From NCBI GenBank assembly GCA_013813615.1, contig JACCRJ010000555.1, positions 1 through 13,158 of the forward strand: 13,158 nucleotides of DNA, given 5' to 3'. Both the position numbers and the translations under genes were made by a program. Shown in pieces: positions 1-7,203 of the stretch; within the stretch, counting starts at the first letter, position 1, and each line of letters begins with the position of its first letter. The notes beneath the pieces are model-generated. The model did not search any database. It was given only the letters and a program-made list of their open reading frames with translations, and was not told where the DNA came from. Source of the DNA: Lautropia sp. (GTDB lineage Bacteria > Pseudomonadota > Gammaproteobacteria > Burkholderiales > Burkholderiaceae_E).

Positions 1-941
1 CGGTAACGCTGTCGACCACGCTCGCCGCCGGCGCCGCCCTGGCCGCCTACCCCGAAAAGCCGATCCGCGTCGTGGTGCCCTATCCACCGGGCGGCGGCAC
101 CGACGTCATCGCCCGGATCGTGCAGGACCGGTTGCGGCAGGAACTCGGGCAACCCATCGTGATCGAAAACCGCGGCGGCGCTGCCGGATCGATCGGCACC
201 GAGGTGGTCGCGAAAGCCGAGCCCGACGGGTACACCGTGCTGTTCACGCTGAACTCGCACACCATCAATCCGGCGATCTATTCGAAGCTGCCTTTCGACA
301 CCGAGAAGGATTTCGAGCCGGTGGCATTGGTCGCGTCGCTGCCGCAGATCCTCGTGGCCCATCCGGACTTCCCGGTGAGTTCGGTGAAGGAACTGGTCGC
401 GCACGTCACGTCCAGGCCCGACGCCGTTGCGTATGCCTCCGTCGGCAACGGCTCGCCGGGACATCTTGCCGGCGAACTGTTCAAGCTGCGCACGAAGACC
501 CGGATGACGCACGTCCCCTATCGCGGCGGCGGGCCTGCAGTGATCGACGTCATGGGTGGCCAGGTGCCTCTGCTGTGGGTCTCGATACCGGCTGCGGCGA
601 ACCAGGTCAAGCAGGGAAAGCTCAAGCCGCTCGCGGTATCGACCCTCAAACGCAGCCGGGCGTTTCCCGATGTGCCGACGGTGGAGGAAGCCGGCGTGGC
701 GGACTTCGAGGTCGACTCCTGGTACGCGGTGTTCATGCCGGCGAAGACGCCCAAGCCGATCATCGACAAGTGGAATGCGGCCATCAATGCTACGGTGAAG
801 GATCCGGCCATCCAGGAGAAGCTGCTGCAGCAAGGCAGCGAAGGGGTCGGCGGCACGCCGGCGCAGCTCGGACAGGCGGTCAGCAGCGAGCTGGTCAAGT
901 GGAAGAAGCTTGCCACCGACGCCGCCATCAAGGTCGACTAG
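1..941 (+). CDS. Bug-family (TctC-like) tripartite tricarboxylate transporter substrate-binding protein, 5' partial
   Basis: Periplasmic solute receptor that would capture a small carboxylate and pass it to a TctA/TctB-type membrane transporter. The frame is open from base 3, giving 312 visible residues, so only about 10-20 residues of the signal peptide are missing. The visible start reads as the end of a signal peptide (TLAAGAALA) followed by YPEKPIRVVVPYPPGGGTDV, the usual mature start of Bug proteins. Other family signatures are VIENRGGAAGSIGTE, the PDGYT turn, YASVGNGSPGHLAGELF and HVPYRGGGPAVIDVMGGQV. No tctA or tctB gene is visible, so this may be one of the many orphan Bug receptors of Burkholderiales. 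The gene ends 19 bases before the aldehyde dehydrogenase, suggesting one operon and a shared substrate. The family is secure; the ligand is unknown. Confidence 0.93.
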   Translation, partial: VTLSTTLAAGAALAAYPEKPIRVVVPYPPGGGTDVIARIVQDRLRQELGQPIVIENRGGAAGSIGTEVVAKAEPDGYTVLFTLNSHTINPAIYSKLPFDTEKDFEPVALVASLPQILVAHPDFPVSSVKELVAHVTSRPDAVAYASVGNGSPGHLAGELFKLRTKTRMTHVPYRGGGPAVIDVMGGQVPLLWVSIPAAANQVKQGKLKPLAVSTLKRSRAFPDVPTVEEAGVADFEVDSWYAVFMPAKTPKPIIDKWNAAINATVKDPAIQEKLLQQGSEGVGGTPAQLGQAVSSELVKWKKLATDAAIKVD

Positions 942-960
942 GCAGAAGCGGCAGGCGCAG

Positions 961-2409
961 ATGCAGAAGACAGGGATGAGCATGGGTGCAGCGGACAGCG
1001 CTCCCGTCGATGCCGGCATCAGGCGCGACGTGACCGCACTGGTCGCCAGGGCGAGGGCGGCGCAGGCAGTGGCGGACGGCTATGACCAGGCGCGGATCAA
1101 CGACGTGGTGGCGGCTGCGGCGTGGGCGATACTCGAGCCGCAGCGCAACCGTGCGCTCGCCGAACTCGCGGTCGCCGATACCGGCGTCGGCGTGGTGGAC
1201 GACAAGATCCGCAAGAACTACCGCAAGACGCTCGGGCTGCTGAGGGACCTGCAGGCGGCACGCACGGTCGGCGTCATCGCCGAGGACGAGGCCAGCGGCA
1301 TCGTCGAGATCGCCCGGCCGGTCGGCGTGGTGTGTGCGGTCACGCCCTCCACCAACCCCGCCGCCACGCCGGCCAACAAGATCATGAATTCGCTGGCGGC
1401 GCGCAACGCGGTGGTCGTCGCGCCCAGTCCGAAAGGCTGGAGCACCTGCGAACGCCTGCTGCGGTACGTGCATCAGCAACTGGACAAGGTGGGCGCGCCC
1501 CGGGACCTGGTGCAGATGCTGCCCGCGCCGGTCACCAAGGAGTCGACGGCAGAGCTGATGCGCCAGTGCGACCTGGTGGTGGCGACCGGCTCGCAGGCCA
1601 ACGTCAGGGCGGCCTATCGCAGCGGAACGCCGGCGTTCGGCGTGGGCGCCGGCAACGTCGCCAGCATCATCGACGAGACTGCGGACCTGGCCGACGCGGC
1701 GCGCAAGATCGCCAGTTCCAAGTCCTTCGACAACGCCACCAGCTGCTCCTCGGAGAACAGCGTTGTCGTCGTCGAAGCCGTCATGAGCCGCGCACTGGCG
1801 GCGCTCGGCGCGGAAGGCGGCATCCTGCTCACCGGCGATCAGAAGCGCCGGCTGCAGCAGGCGATGTGGCGCGGGGGCAAGCTTTCGGCCACGGCGATCG
1901 GCCAATCGGCCCCGCGGATCGCAGCAGCCGCCGGACTCGACGACGTCGCCGCGCAGCAACCACGCATGCTGCTGGTCCAGGAGGACGGCGTCGGCGCCGA
2001 CCACCCGTTTTCCGGCGAGAAGCTGTCGCCGGTATTGGCCGTGTATCTCGCGCGAGACTTCGACGACGCCTGCGCGATCGTCGGGCGGATCTATGCGTTC
2101 CAGGGCGCCGGCCACTCGGTCGGGCTGCACAGCCGGCTGCCGGAACGCGCCCTGCAGCTGGGGCTCGGCGCACCAGTCTCGCGGGTGATCGTGGGCCAGG
2201 CGCACTGCTTTGCCACCGGCGGCAGCTTCGACAATGGCCTGCCCTTCTCCCTCTCGATGGGTTGCGGCACCTGGGGCCGGAACAACTTCAGCGACAACCT
2301 GGGGGTGCGCCACTACATGAACGTGACGCGCGTGTCGCGGGCGATTGCGGAGCGGGTGCCCACGGAAGAGGCGCTGCTGGGGGATTTCTTCGCGCGCTAT
2401 GGCCGCTGA
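961..2409 (+). CDS. Acylating (CoA-dependent) aldehyde dehydrogenase, SauS-like (sulfoacetaldehyde dehydrogenase type)
   Basis: Predicted cytosolic enzyme interconverting an acyl-CoA and an aldehyde with NAD(P)H. It is 482 residues from the ATG at 961. In-frame ATGs at 976 and 982 are also possible; the one at 982 has an AGGGA five bases upstream and would give 475 residues. The Rossmann and catalytic domains cover almost the whole chain. ARPVGVVCAVTPSTNPAATP is the cofactor-binding start of the acylating class. The nucleophile is Cys262 (from 961) in FDNATSCSSENS. The end, MGCGTWGRNNFSDNLGVRHYMNVTR, resembles the AdhE/SauS-type C terminus. Hydrolytic aldehyde dehydrogenases use a different GQ.C environment, so the CoA-acylating type is favoured. 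It overlaps the downstream acyl-CoA ligase by 11 bases. A sulfoacetaldehyde dehydrogenase role is inferred from the motif style and the ligase neighbour; other short-chain acids remain possible. Confidence 0.85.
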   Translation: MQKTGMSMGAADSAPVDAGIRRDVTALVARARAAQAVADGYDQARINDVVAAAAWAILEPQRNRALAELAVADTGVGVVDDKIRKNYRKTLGLLRDLQAARTVGVIAEDEASGIVEIARPVGVVCAVTPSTNPAATPANKIMNSLAARNAVVVAPSPKGWSTCERLLRYVHQQLDKVGAPRDLVQMLPAPVTKESTAELMRQCDLVVATGSQANVRAAYRSGTPAFGVGAGNVASIIDETADLADAARKIASSKSFDNATSCSSENSVVVVEAVMSRALAALGAEGGILLTGDQKRRLQQAMWRGGKLSATAIGQSAPRIAAAAGLDDVAAQQPRMLLVQEDGVGADHPFSGEKLSPVLAVYLARDFDDACAIVGRIYAFQGAGHSVGLHSRLPERALQLGLGAPVSRVIVGQAHCFATGGSFDNGLPFSLSMGCGTWGRNNFSDNLGVRHYMNVTRVSRAIAERVPTEEALLGDFFARYGR

Positions 2410-3961
2410 AGCCGCAGCGGCGCCAGCCATGGCCACGGTGCGCGACCTGATCGACCGTCAGGCCGCCGAGCGGCCGCAGGCTCCCTACGCGATTGCCGCA
2501 GGCGGCAGTGTGACCCTCAGCTACGGCGACCTCGGTGCGGCCTGCCGGGCCGTGGTCCGGATCCTGGAGTCGCTCGGGGCAGGTCCCGGCGCCCATGTCT
2601 CGCTGGTCATGCCGAATGGACTTGGCACGCTGGTCATGCTGCTCGGTTCGCTCTATGGCGGCCGATGCGTCAACCCGGTGAACCTGCTGTCGCAGCCCGA
2701 CCAGATGCGGTACGTGCTCGAGCATGCCGACGCAGGCGTGGTGCTGGTTTCGCCGGACTGGGAGGCTCGGGTACGCGACATGGCCGCCGCGATCCCGCGC
2801 GCGATCCAGGTGGTGGTGGTCGATCCGGACGCGACCACGCTGCCCGCGCCCGCAGCGGCCGCGAGGAGTGAACCGGCCGCCGGACCGCAACCGAACCCGC
2901 AACCGAACCCGGAAGACCTGGCCCTGCTGATGTACACCTCCGGCACCACCGGCAAGCCGAAGGGGGTGATGCTGACGCAGGCGAACCTGGCGGCCAGCGC
3001 CCGCGCCATTTCCGCCGAGCATGGGCTGACGGCGGGCGACCGGGTGCTGGCGGTGCTGCCGCTCTATCACATCAACGCATTCGCGGTGACGATGCTCGCC
3101 CCGCTGGCGCACGGGGGCAGCCTGGTCATGCCGCCGCGCTTCTCCGCCTCGACTTTCTGGCAGCTGGCATTGGCGCACCACTGCACCTGGATCAACCTGG
3201 TGCCGACGATGATCTCCTACCTGCTCGAGGGCGAGGCACCTGCAGCCGGACCGCCGCGGGCGGTGCGATTCTGCCGCTCCGCCTCCGCCGCCTTGCCGCC
3301 GGAGCACCATCGTGCCTTCGAGCAGAAGTTCGGCATCGGCATCATCGAGACGATGGGCCTGACGGAGACGGTGGCGCCGTCCTTTTCGAATCCGTTGCGG
3401 GCGGAAGATCGACGGATCGGCTCCGTGGGCCGCCCCTCCGGCTGCGAGGCGCGCATCGCCGACCCTGCCGGCAACACCCTGGCCGACGGCGAGACCGGCG
3501 AAATCCTGCTGCGTGGCCCCCAGGTGATGAAGGGGTATTACCGGGATGACCACGCCACCCGCGCCGCCTTCCACCCGAACGGCTGGCTGCGCTCGGGTGA
3601 TCTCGGCCATCGCGACGCCGACGGCTTTTTTTTCGTCACCGGCCGGATCAAGGAACTGATCATCAAGGGCGGCGAGAATATCGCGCCGCGCGAAATCGAC
3701 GAGGCGCTGCTGGCGCACCCTGCGGTGCTGGATGCTGCAGCGGTCGGCATCCCCGACAGGCACTACGGGCAGGACATCATGGCGTGCGTGGTGCTGCGCG
3801 AAGGCGCGCACTGTACCGAGGCGGACCTGCGCAGCTACTGCGTCCAGACGCTGGGTTCGTACAAGACGCCGCGGATTCTGCGCTTCGTTGCCGACCTGCC
3901 CCGAGGACCCTCCGGAAAGGTTCAGCGGCTGCGGCTGCTGGACCTGCTCCCAGCCGACTAA
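2399..3961 (+). CDS. Class I adenylate-forming acyl-CoA ligase (AMP-binding), SauT-like
   Basis: Activates a carboxylic acid with ATP to the acyl-adenylate and then to acyl-CoA. It is 520 residues from the ATG at 2399, which overlaps the end of the dehydrogenase gene and suggests translational coupling; an ATG at 2429 is an alternative. Core motifs are all present: the phosphate loop YTSGTTGKPKGV (179-190), PLYHINAF near 221, the acyl/adenine motif ETMGLTET (317-324), GWLRSGDLG with Asp401, the hinge region GRIKELIIKGGENIAPREID (415-434), and the C-terminal catalytic lysine Lys507 in PRGPSGK. The chain ends 13 residues after that lysine, as is common. A Gln/Asn/Pro repeat sits in the loop before the phosphate loop. 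With the preceding dehydrogenase it can form an acid-acyl-CoA-aldehyde module like SauT/SauS of sulfoacetate use. Substrate unproven. Confidence 0.88.
   Translation: MAAEAAAAPAMATVRDLIDRQAAERPQAPYAIAAGGSVTLSYGDLGAACRAVVRILESLGAGPGAHVSLVMPNGLGTLVMLLGSLYGGRCVNPVNLLSQPDQMRYVLEHADAGVVLVSPDWEARVRDMAAAIPRAIQVVVVDPDATTLPAPAAAARSEPAAGPQPNPQPNPEDLALLMYTSGTTGKPKGVMLTQANLAASARAISAEHGLTAGDRVLAVLPLYHINAFAVTMLAPLAHGGSLVMPPRFSASTFWQLALAHHCTWINLVPTMISYLLEGEAPAAGPPRAVRFCRSASAALPPEHHRAFEQKFGIGIIETMGLTETVAPSFSNPLRAEDRRIGSVGRPSGCEARIADPAGNTLADGETGEILLRGPQVMKGYYRDDHATRAAFHPNGWLRSGDLGHRDADGFFFVTGRIKELIIKGGENIAPREIDEALLAHPAVLDAAAVGIPDRHYGQDIMACVVLREGAHCTEADLRSYCVQTLGSYKTPRILRFVADLPRGPSGKVQRLRLLDLLPAD
2885..2911 (+). 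repeat. 12-nt in-frame tandem repeat inside the acyl-CoA ligase gene
   Basis: Two perfect copies of CCGCAACCGAAC (2885-2896, 2897-2908) followed by the first three bases of a third. The repeat encodes PQPNPQPNP and lies in the variable loop just before the phosphate loop. Its length is a multiple of three, so copy number changes would keep the frame. Confidence 0.85.
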
Positions 3962-4728
3962 CGGCGTTTTCGAATGCTCACTTCGTCCGAAAGCACCCGG
4001 ACCAGCCTGTCCGGCCCGTCCTGCATTTCGGCCAGTAACGCGCCATCGGCATCGATACCCCGGGCCACCGCTTCCTGGTCACCCGCATAATGATGAATCA
4101 CGATGGGTTGCCCGAAAAGCATGTCTCGGGCGCGCCACTGGGCTTGGAACGGCCCCAGGCCATCCACCTGCCATCGGCCGACCGCCGCCAGGAGCGATCG
4201 GCCAATGGCTGCGGCGAGTTCGACGCGGTCGGGCAGGTTGGCTGTCTCGAACAACCCGGCCGCCGGCTGGTCGATGCGTCCGGGGGCAGGCGCTAGCAGG
4301 TTGAGCCCGCAGCCGATGACCAGCCGTGTCACCTCCCCGCGGGCGCGCGCTTCGCACAGGATTCCACCCGCCTTGCCGCCGGCGACGTGGATGTCGTTGG
4401 GCCATTTCAGCAGCACCTGCAGGCCGCATGCGGCGAGGCTCTGCGCCACGGCAACCCCGGCCACCAGCGACAGCGCGGCCGGGTTCGACGACGCCGCCAG
4501 CCGCACGTCCCGCGCGAAGGACCCGGTCAGCGAGGCGCCGGCTGTCGACTGCCAGGGACGTTGGCGACGACCGCGTCCGCCGGTCTGGTGCCGCGCCACC
4601 AGCCAGAGCGCTTCGGCGCCCGAACCCGCCGGTATAAGCGGCTCGCGGCGCAGCAGTTCGCTGTTGGTCGAATCGACCTCCTCGACATGCTCGATCAGCA
4701 GCCGTTCCTGCGCGGTTCCATCGCTCAT
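3958..4728 (-). CDS. birA: Biotin--[acetyl-CoA-carboxylase] ligase (BirA, no DNA-binding domain)
   Basis: Makes biotinyl-5'-AMP and transfers biotin to the biotin carboxyl carrier protein of acetyl-CoA carboxylase, so it is needed for fatty acid synthesis. It has 256 residues. Visible motifs are DSTNSELL (19-26), the biotin/ATP loop GGRGRRQRPWQS (50-61), KWPNDI (108-113), Lys119 in GGKAGGI at the position of the biotinyl-AMP-contacting lysine, and GCGLNL (139-144). A short C-terminal domain follows. E. coli BirA is 321 residues with an N-terminal helix-turn-helix; that domain is absent here, so this is a monofunctional ligase and not the biotin repressor. In many betaproteobacteria birA is followed by coaX, but here it runs head-on into the acyl-CoA ligase gene and the two stop codons overlap. 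It diverges from the VanZ gene across an 81-base spacer. Confidence 0.93.
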   Translation of the reverse strand: MSDGTAQERLLIEHVEEVDSTNSELLRREPLIPAGSGAEALWLVARHQTGGRGRRQRPWQSTAGASLTGSFARDVRLAASSNPAALSLVAGVAVAQSLAACGLQVLLKWPNDIHVAGGKAGGILCEARARGEVTRLVIGCGLNLLAPAPGRIDQPAAGLFETANLPDRVELAAAIGRSLLAAVGRWQVDGLGPFQAQWRARDMLFGQPIVIHHYAGDQEAVARGIDADGALLAEMQDGPDRLVRVLSDEVSIRKRR

Positions 4729-4780
4729 GCCGCCGAGTCTAGCGGCAACGCCTCGTCGACCGCAGCCATCGGATGCATTT

Positions 4781-4793
4781 CGGACGGGGTCCG
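4781..4793. other. Small dyad in the birA/vanZ divergent spacer
   Basis: CGGAC-GGG-GTCCG, a 5-bp inverted repeat with a 3-base gap, lies about midway in the 81 bases between two divergent start codons. It could be a small operator or a leader hairpin. It is short and GC-rich, so chance is a serious alternative. No convincing -35/-10 pair was found around it on either strand. Confidence 0.2.
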
Positions 4794-4809
4794 CGTATTC
4801 TCATGCGCG

Positions 4810-5997
4810 ATGACAGCAGGACACGTTCAGGGACCTACTCACGGAACCACCCGCGGGCTTTCCCACCGGCGAAACCCGCCGACCCTGATCCGCATGCTCT
4901 GGCTTGCCGTCACGACGGTCATCGCCTACCTCTCCCTCTACCCGCTGGCCGACTGGCGCCTGCGGCAGCCCTCGCTGTTCGCCTTCCTGTCCCAGGGCTT
5001 CCCCCGCTACTACAGCCAGGCCGACCTGGTCAGCAACGTCGCCGCCTATGTGATTTTCGGCCTGCTCTTCGCCCTCGGCTGGTCGACCCGGAGGAATGCG
5101 TGGCTGCCGGCGGTGCTGGCGTCGGTGGCTGCGATACTGCTGTCGCTGTCGCTGGAAGCGCTGCAGAGCTACCTGCCCACGCGGGTACCGTCGATGCTGG
5201 ACTTCTCCGCCAATGCAGCCGGCGGGGTGCTCGGCGGCGTGATCGGTGCGGTGGTCGGCCGCTACCGGATCAGGCTGCGCGAAGGTCCGACGCCGGCGAG
5301 CCGGCAATGGTACGAGCAGGGTCCGGCCCTCGGCTGGGCCCTGGTGGTGATCTGGGTGATCAGCCAGCTGCCGAGCCAGCGGCTGCTGCTTGCCACCGGC
5401 AACCTGCAGGCGTGGCTGCCGCAGACGCTGTCCGGCCTGACCGATGCACTGCCGAACCTCCAGCTCGACGCGCTGCTGCCGGAATCGCTGCGGTCGGCGC
5501 ACGAAACGCTGGTGGTCGCGACCATGATGTGCGTCCTCGGCGTCCTGGTGATGGACCTGGTGCGTTCGGCCGCCTGGCGCATGACGTGGATCGCCGGCCT
5601 GATGGCGGTGGCTCTGGCGCTGCGCGTCCTGTCCTCGCCGCCCTTCGAGTCAACCCAGCGGCTGCTGGTCTGGCTGACCTCCGGCGCGCAGGCCGGGCTG
5701 CTCGTCGGCGCCCTCACCCTCTACCTGGTCAGCGCGTTCGAGCGCCGGACGCGGTTGCGGGTCGGCGTTGCGCTGGTCCTGCTGGGGCTGTTCCTGGTCA
5801 ACATCTCGCCGGTCGATCCGTTCTTCCAGACCACCCAGTCGGCGGCGCAGGGCGTCCTGGCGCCGGGGATGACACCGAGCCTGCGCAGCCTGATCAACAG
5901 CATCGGCGCCTTCTGGCCGCTGATGACCCTGGTCTACCTGCTGGTCAGGCTGGTGGCGCTGCGGCGACGCCGGCCGGATAAACTCGCAGGCATCTGA
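4810..5997 (+). CDS. VanZ-family multi-pass membrane protein with extended C-terminal membrane region
   Basis: Predicted inner-membrane protein of 395 residues from the ATG at 4810; an ATG at 4894 would remove 28 residues that look non-membrane. The frame is also open far upstream, but that part is antisense to birA and is not coding. The N-terminal third is a VanZ-like domain. It has a first membrane segment around 30-46, the conserved asparagine in SNVAAYVIFGLLFALGW (75-91), then SLEALQSYLPTRVPSMLDFSANAAGG (114-139), the family's E..Q..(P)R..s..D...N..G signature. Further hydrophobic segments lie near 174-186, 232-250, 258-272, 284-308, 316-331 and 366-385, giving about ten in all. VanZ domains are linked to teicoplanin resistance in Gram-positives, but the role of these long proteobacterial versions is unknown. 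No resistance function should be assumed. Confidence 0.85.
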   Translation: MTAGHVQGPTHGTTRGLSHRRNPPTLIRMLWLAVTTVIAYLSLYPLADWRLRQPSLFAFLSQGFPRYYSQADLVSNVAAYVIFGLLFALGWSTRRNAWLPAVLASVAAILLSLSLEALQSYLPTRVPSMLDFSANAAGGVLGGVIGAVVGRYRIRLREGPTPASRQWYEQGPALGWALVVIWVISQLPSQRLLLATGNLQAWLPQTLSGLTDALPNLQLDALLPESLRSAHETLVVATMMCVLGVLVMDLVRSAAWRMTWIAGLMAVALALRVLSSPPFESTQRLLVWLTSGAQAGLLVGALTLYLVSAFERRTRLRVGVALVLLGLFLVNISPVDPFFQTTQSAAQGVLAPGMTPSLRSLINSIGAFWPLMTLVYLLVRLVALRRRRPDKLAGI

Positions 5998-6110
5998 TTC
6001 CCTTCATCGCACGCAGTCCGACCGGCATCAACCGTGCTGCATCATGCCCGCCCCGGCAGTCCCGCGCGATCGGGAGGACAATTCCGTTTGCGCATCGGAC
6101 GGCAACAGGC

Positions 6111-6437
6111 ATGTCACCACCCTCGTTCTACAAGCACCACATCTTCTTTTGCCTGAACAAACGCGACGGCGGCCGCGAATGCTGCCAGGACAAGAGCTCG
6201 GAAGAGATTCAGGCGTATGCCAAGAAGCGCGTCAAGCAGCTCGGCCTGAGCGGCCCCGGCCAGGTCCGCGTCAACAAGTCCGGCTGCCTCGACCGCTGCG
6301 AACTGGGCCCGGTCGCCGTCGTCTATCCGGACAACGTCTGGTACACCTACGTCGACGAAAGCGACATCGACGAGATCGTCGAATCCCACCTGCGCGACGG
6401 CAAGCCGGTGGAGCGGCTTCGTCTGCCTGACGCATGA
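6111..6437 (+). CDS. Thioredoxin-like [2Fe-2S] ferredoxin
   Basis: Small soluble electron-transfer protein of 108 residues, of the thioredoxin-fold (Shethna/Aquifex-type) ferredoxin family. Candidate cluster ligands are Cys14 in HIFFCLNKR, Cys24 or Cys25 in GGRECCQD, and Cys59 and Cys63 in KSGCLDRCELGPVAVVYP. This is the C-x(9-10)-C ... C-x3-C layout of the family, and GPV-V-YP after the last cysteine is typical. The double Cys24-Cys25 leaves the exact ligand open. It starts 113 bases after the VanZ gene with only a weak ribosome site. It is joined to the following hydrolase gene by a tiny overlapping frame (see findings). Electron partner unknown. Confidence 0.9.
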   Translation: MSPPSFYKHHIFFCLNKRDGGRECCQDKSSEEIQAYAKKRVKQLGLSGPGQVRVNKSGCLDRCELGPVAVVYPDNVWYTYVDESDIDEIVESHLRDGKPVERLRLPDA

Positions 6438-6444
6438 AGAAGGA

Positions 6445-7179
6445 ATGAATCCCGCCACTCAGCTGCTCACGATCCCCGGCCCTGCCGGCGCCATCGATGT
6501 CGCCCTCGACCTGCCTGGTGCAGGCCGCGGCGGCGCCGGCGTCACTAGCGTCACTGGCGGCACCGGCGGTTCAGCGGGCGGCTCGGCAGCGGACGGGGGC
6601 GCGCCCGCGGTGACCGGCATCGCCGTGATCGCCCATCCCCACCCCCTTCACGGCGGCACGCGGGACAACAAGGTCGTCCAGACGATGGTCCGGGCACTGC
6701 TGCTGGCGGGTTGCGCCTGCTGGCGGCCCAACTTCCGCGGCGTCGGCGGCACCGCAGGCCAGTTCGACGAAGGACGCGGCGAAGCCGTTGACCTGCGGGC
6801 GGTGGTCGACTATGCCGCCGCCCATGAATCGGCCCGCGGGCTGGCTGCGCCGGTGCGGCTGCATCTCGCCGGCTTCTCCTTTGGCAGCTACGTCCAGACG
6901 GTGGTGGCACAACAGATCGACCCGCTGCGCTTCGAGCTCGCCCCGATGATCCTGCTCGGCATCGCCACCTCGCGGTTCGACGTCCTGCCGGTGCCGCAGG
7001 ACACGCTGGTCATCCACGGGGAAATCGACGACGTCGTCCCGTTGCAGACCGTCATGGACTGGGCCCGGCCGCAGAGCCTGCCGATCATCGTGCTGCCCGG
7101 CAGCGGCCATTATTTCCACGGGCAGCTCAACCGCATCAAGAACCTGATCCTGCGCAACCTCGGCCTCGGCGCCAGCTGA
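6445..7179 (+). CDS. Alpha/beta hydrolase (COG2945-like predicted hydrolase)
   Basis: Cytosolic alpha/beta hydrolase of 244 residues; substrate unknown. Family signatures are AVIAHPHPLHGGTRDNKVV (60-78), RPNFRGVGGTAGQFDEGRGE (94-113), the nucleophile elbow GFSFGS with Ser145, a probable acid Asp195 or Asp196 in GEIDDVV, and His222 in GSGHYFHG. A Gly/Ser/Thr/Ala-rich stretch at about residues 27-57 (bases 6523-6615) interrupts the first beta-strands and looks like a recent low-complexity insertion, with GCGTCACT occurring twice nine bases apart. AAGGA abuts the ATG with no spacer, which suggests translation depends on ribosomes finishing the ferredoxin gene seven bases upstream. Family assignment is firm; nothing here fixes the reaction. 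Confidence 0.87.
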   Translation: MNPATQLLTIPGPAGAIDVALDLPGAGRGGAGVTSVTGGTGGSAGGSAADGGAPAVTGIAVIAHPHPLHGGTRDNKVVQTMVRALLLAGCACWRPNFRGVGGTAGQFDEGRGEAVDLRAVVDYAAAHESARGLAAPVRLHLAGFSFGSYVQTVVAQQIDPLRFELAPMILLGIATSRFDVLPVPQDTLVIHGEIDDVVPLQTVMDWARPQSLPIIVLPGSGHYFHGQLNRIKNLILRNLGLGAS

Positions 7180-7203
7180 GGCCCCCGCCCGGTCGACTTC
7201 CGC

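Noticed and set aside
928..2436. Open frame of about 500 codons antisense to the aldehyde dehydrogenase
   Set aside because: Mirror of a high-GC gene; its translation is rich in Arg, His and Ala with no domain pattern, while the plus strand encodes a complete known enzyme.
2288..3811. Open frame of about 500 codons antisense to the acyl-CoA ligase
   Set aside because: Same artefact of GC-rich third positions; no recognisable motifs.
4387..4809. Upstream extension of the VanZ frame
   Set aside because: It is antisense to birA and gives no membrane or signal sequence; the VanZ domain needs only the part from 4810.
4729..4809. Standard sigma-70 promoters in the birA/vanZ spacer (for example TATTCT at 4796-4801)
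   Set aside because: No partner -35 at 16-18 bases on either strand, and TATTCT is only nine bases from the ATG.
6060..6075. TCCCG/CGGGA hairpin after the VanZ gene
   Set aside because: Only five base pairs, no T-tract, and overlaps an SD-like GGGAGGA with no start codon at a useful distance; expected by chance at this GC.
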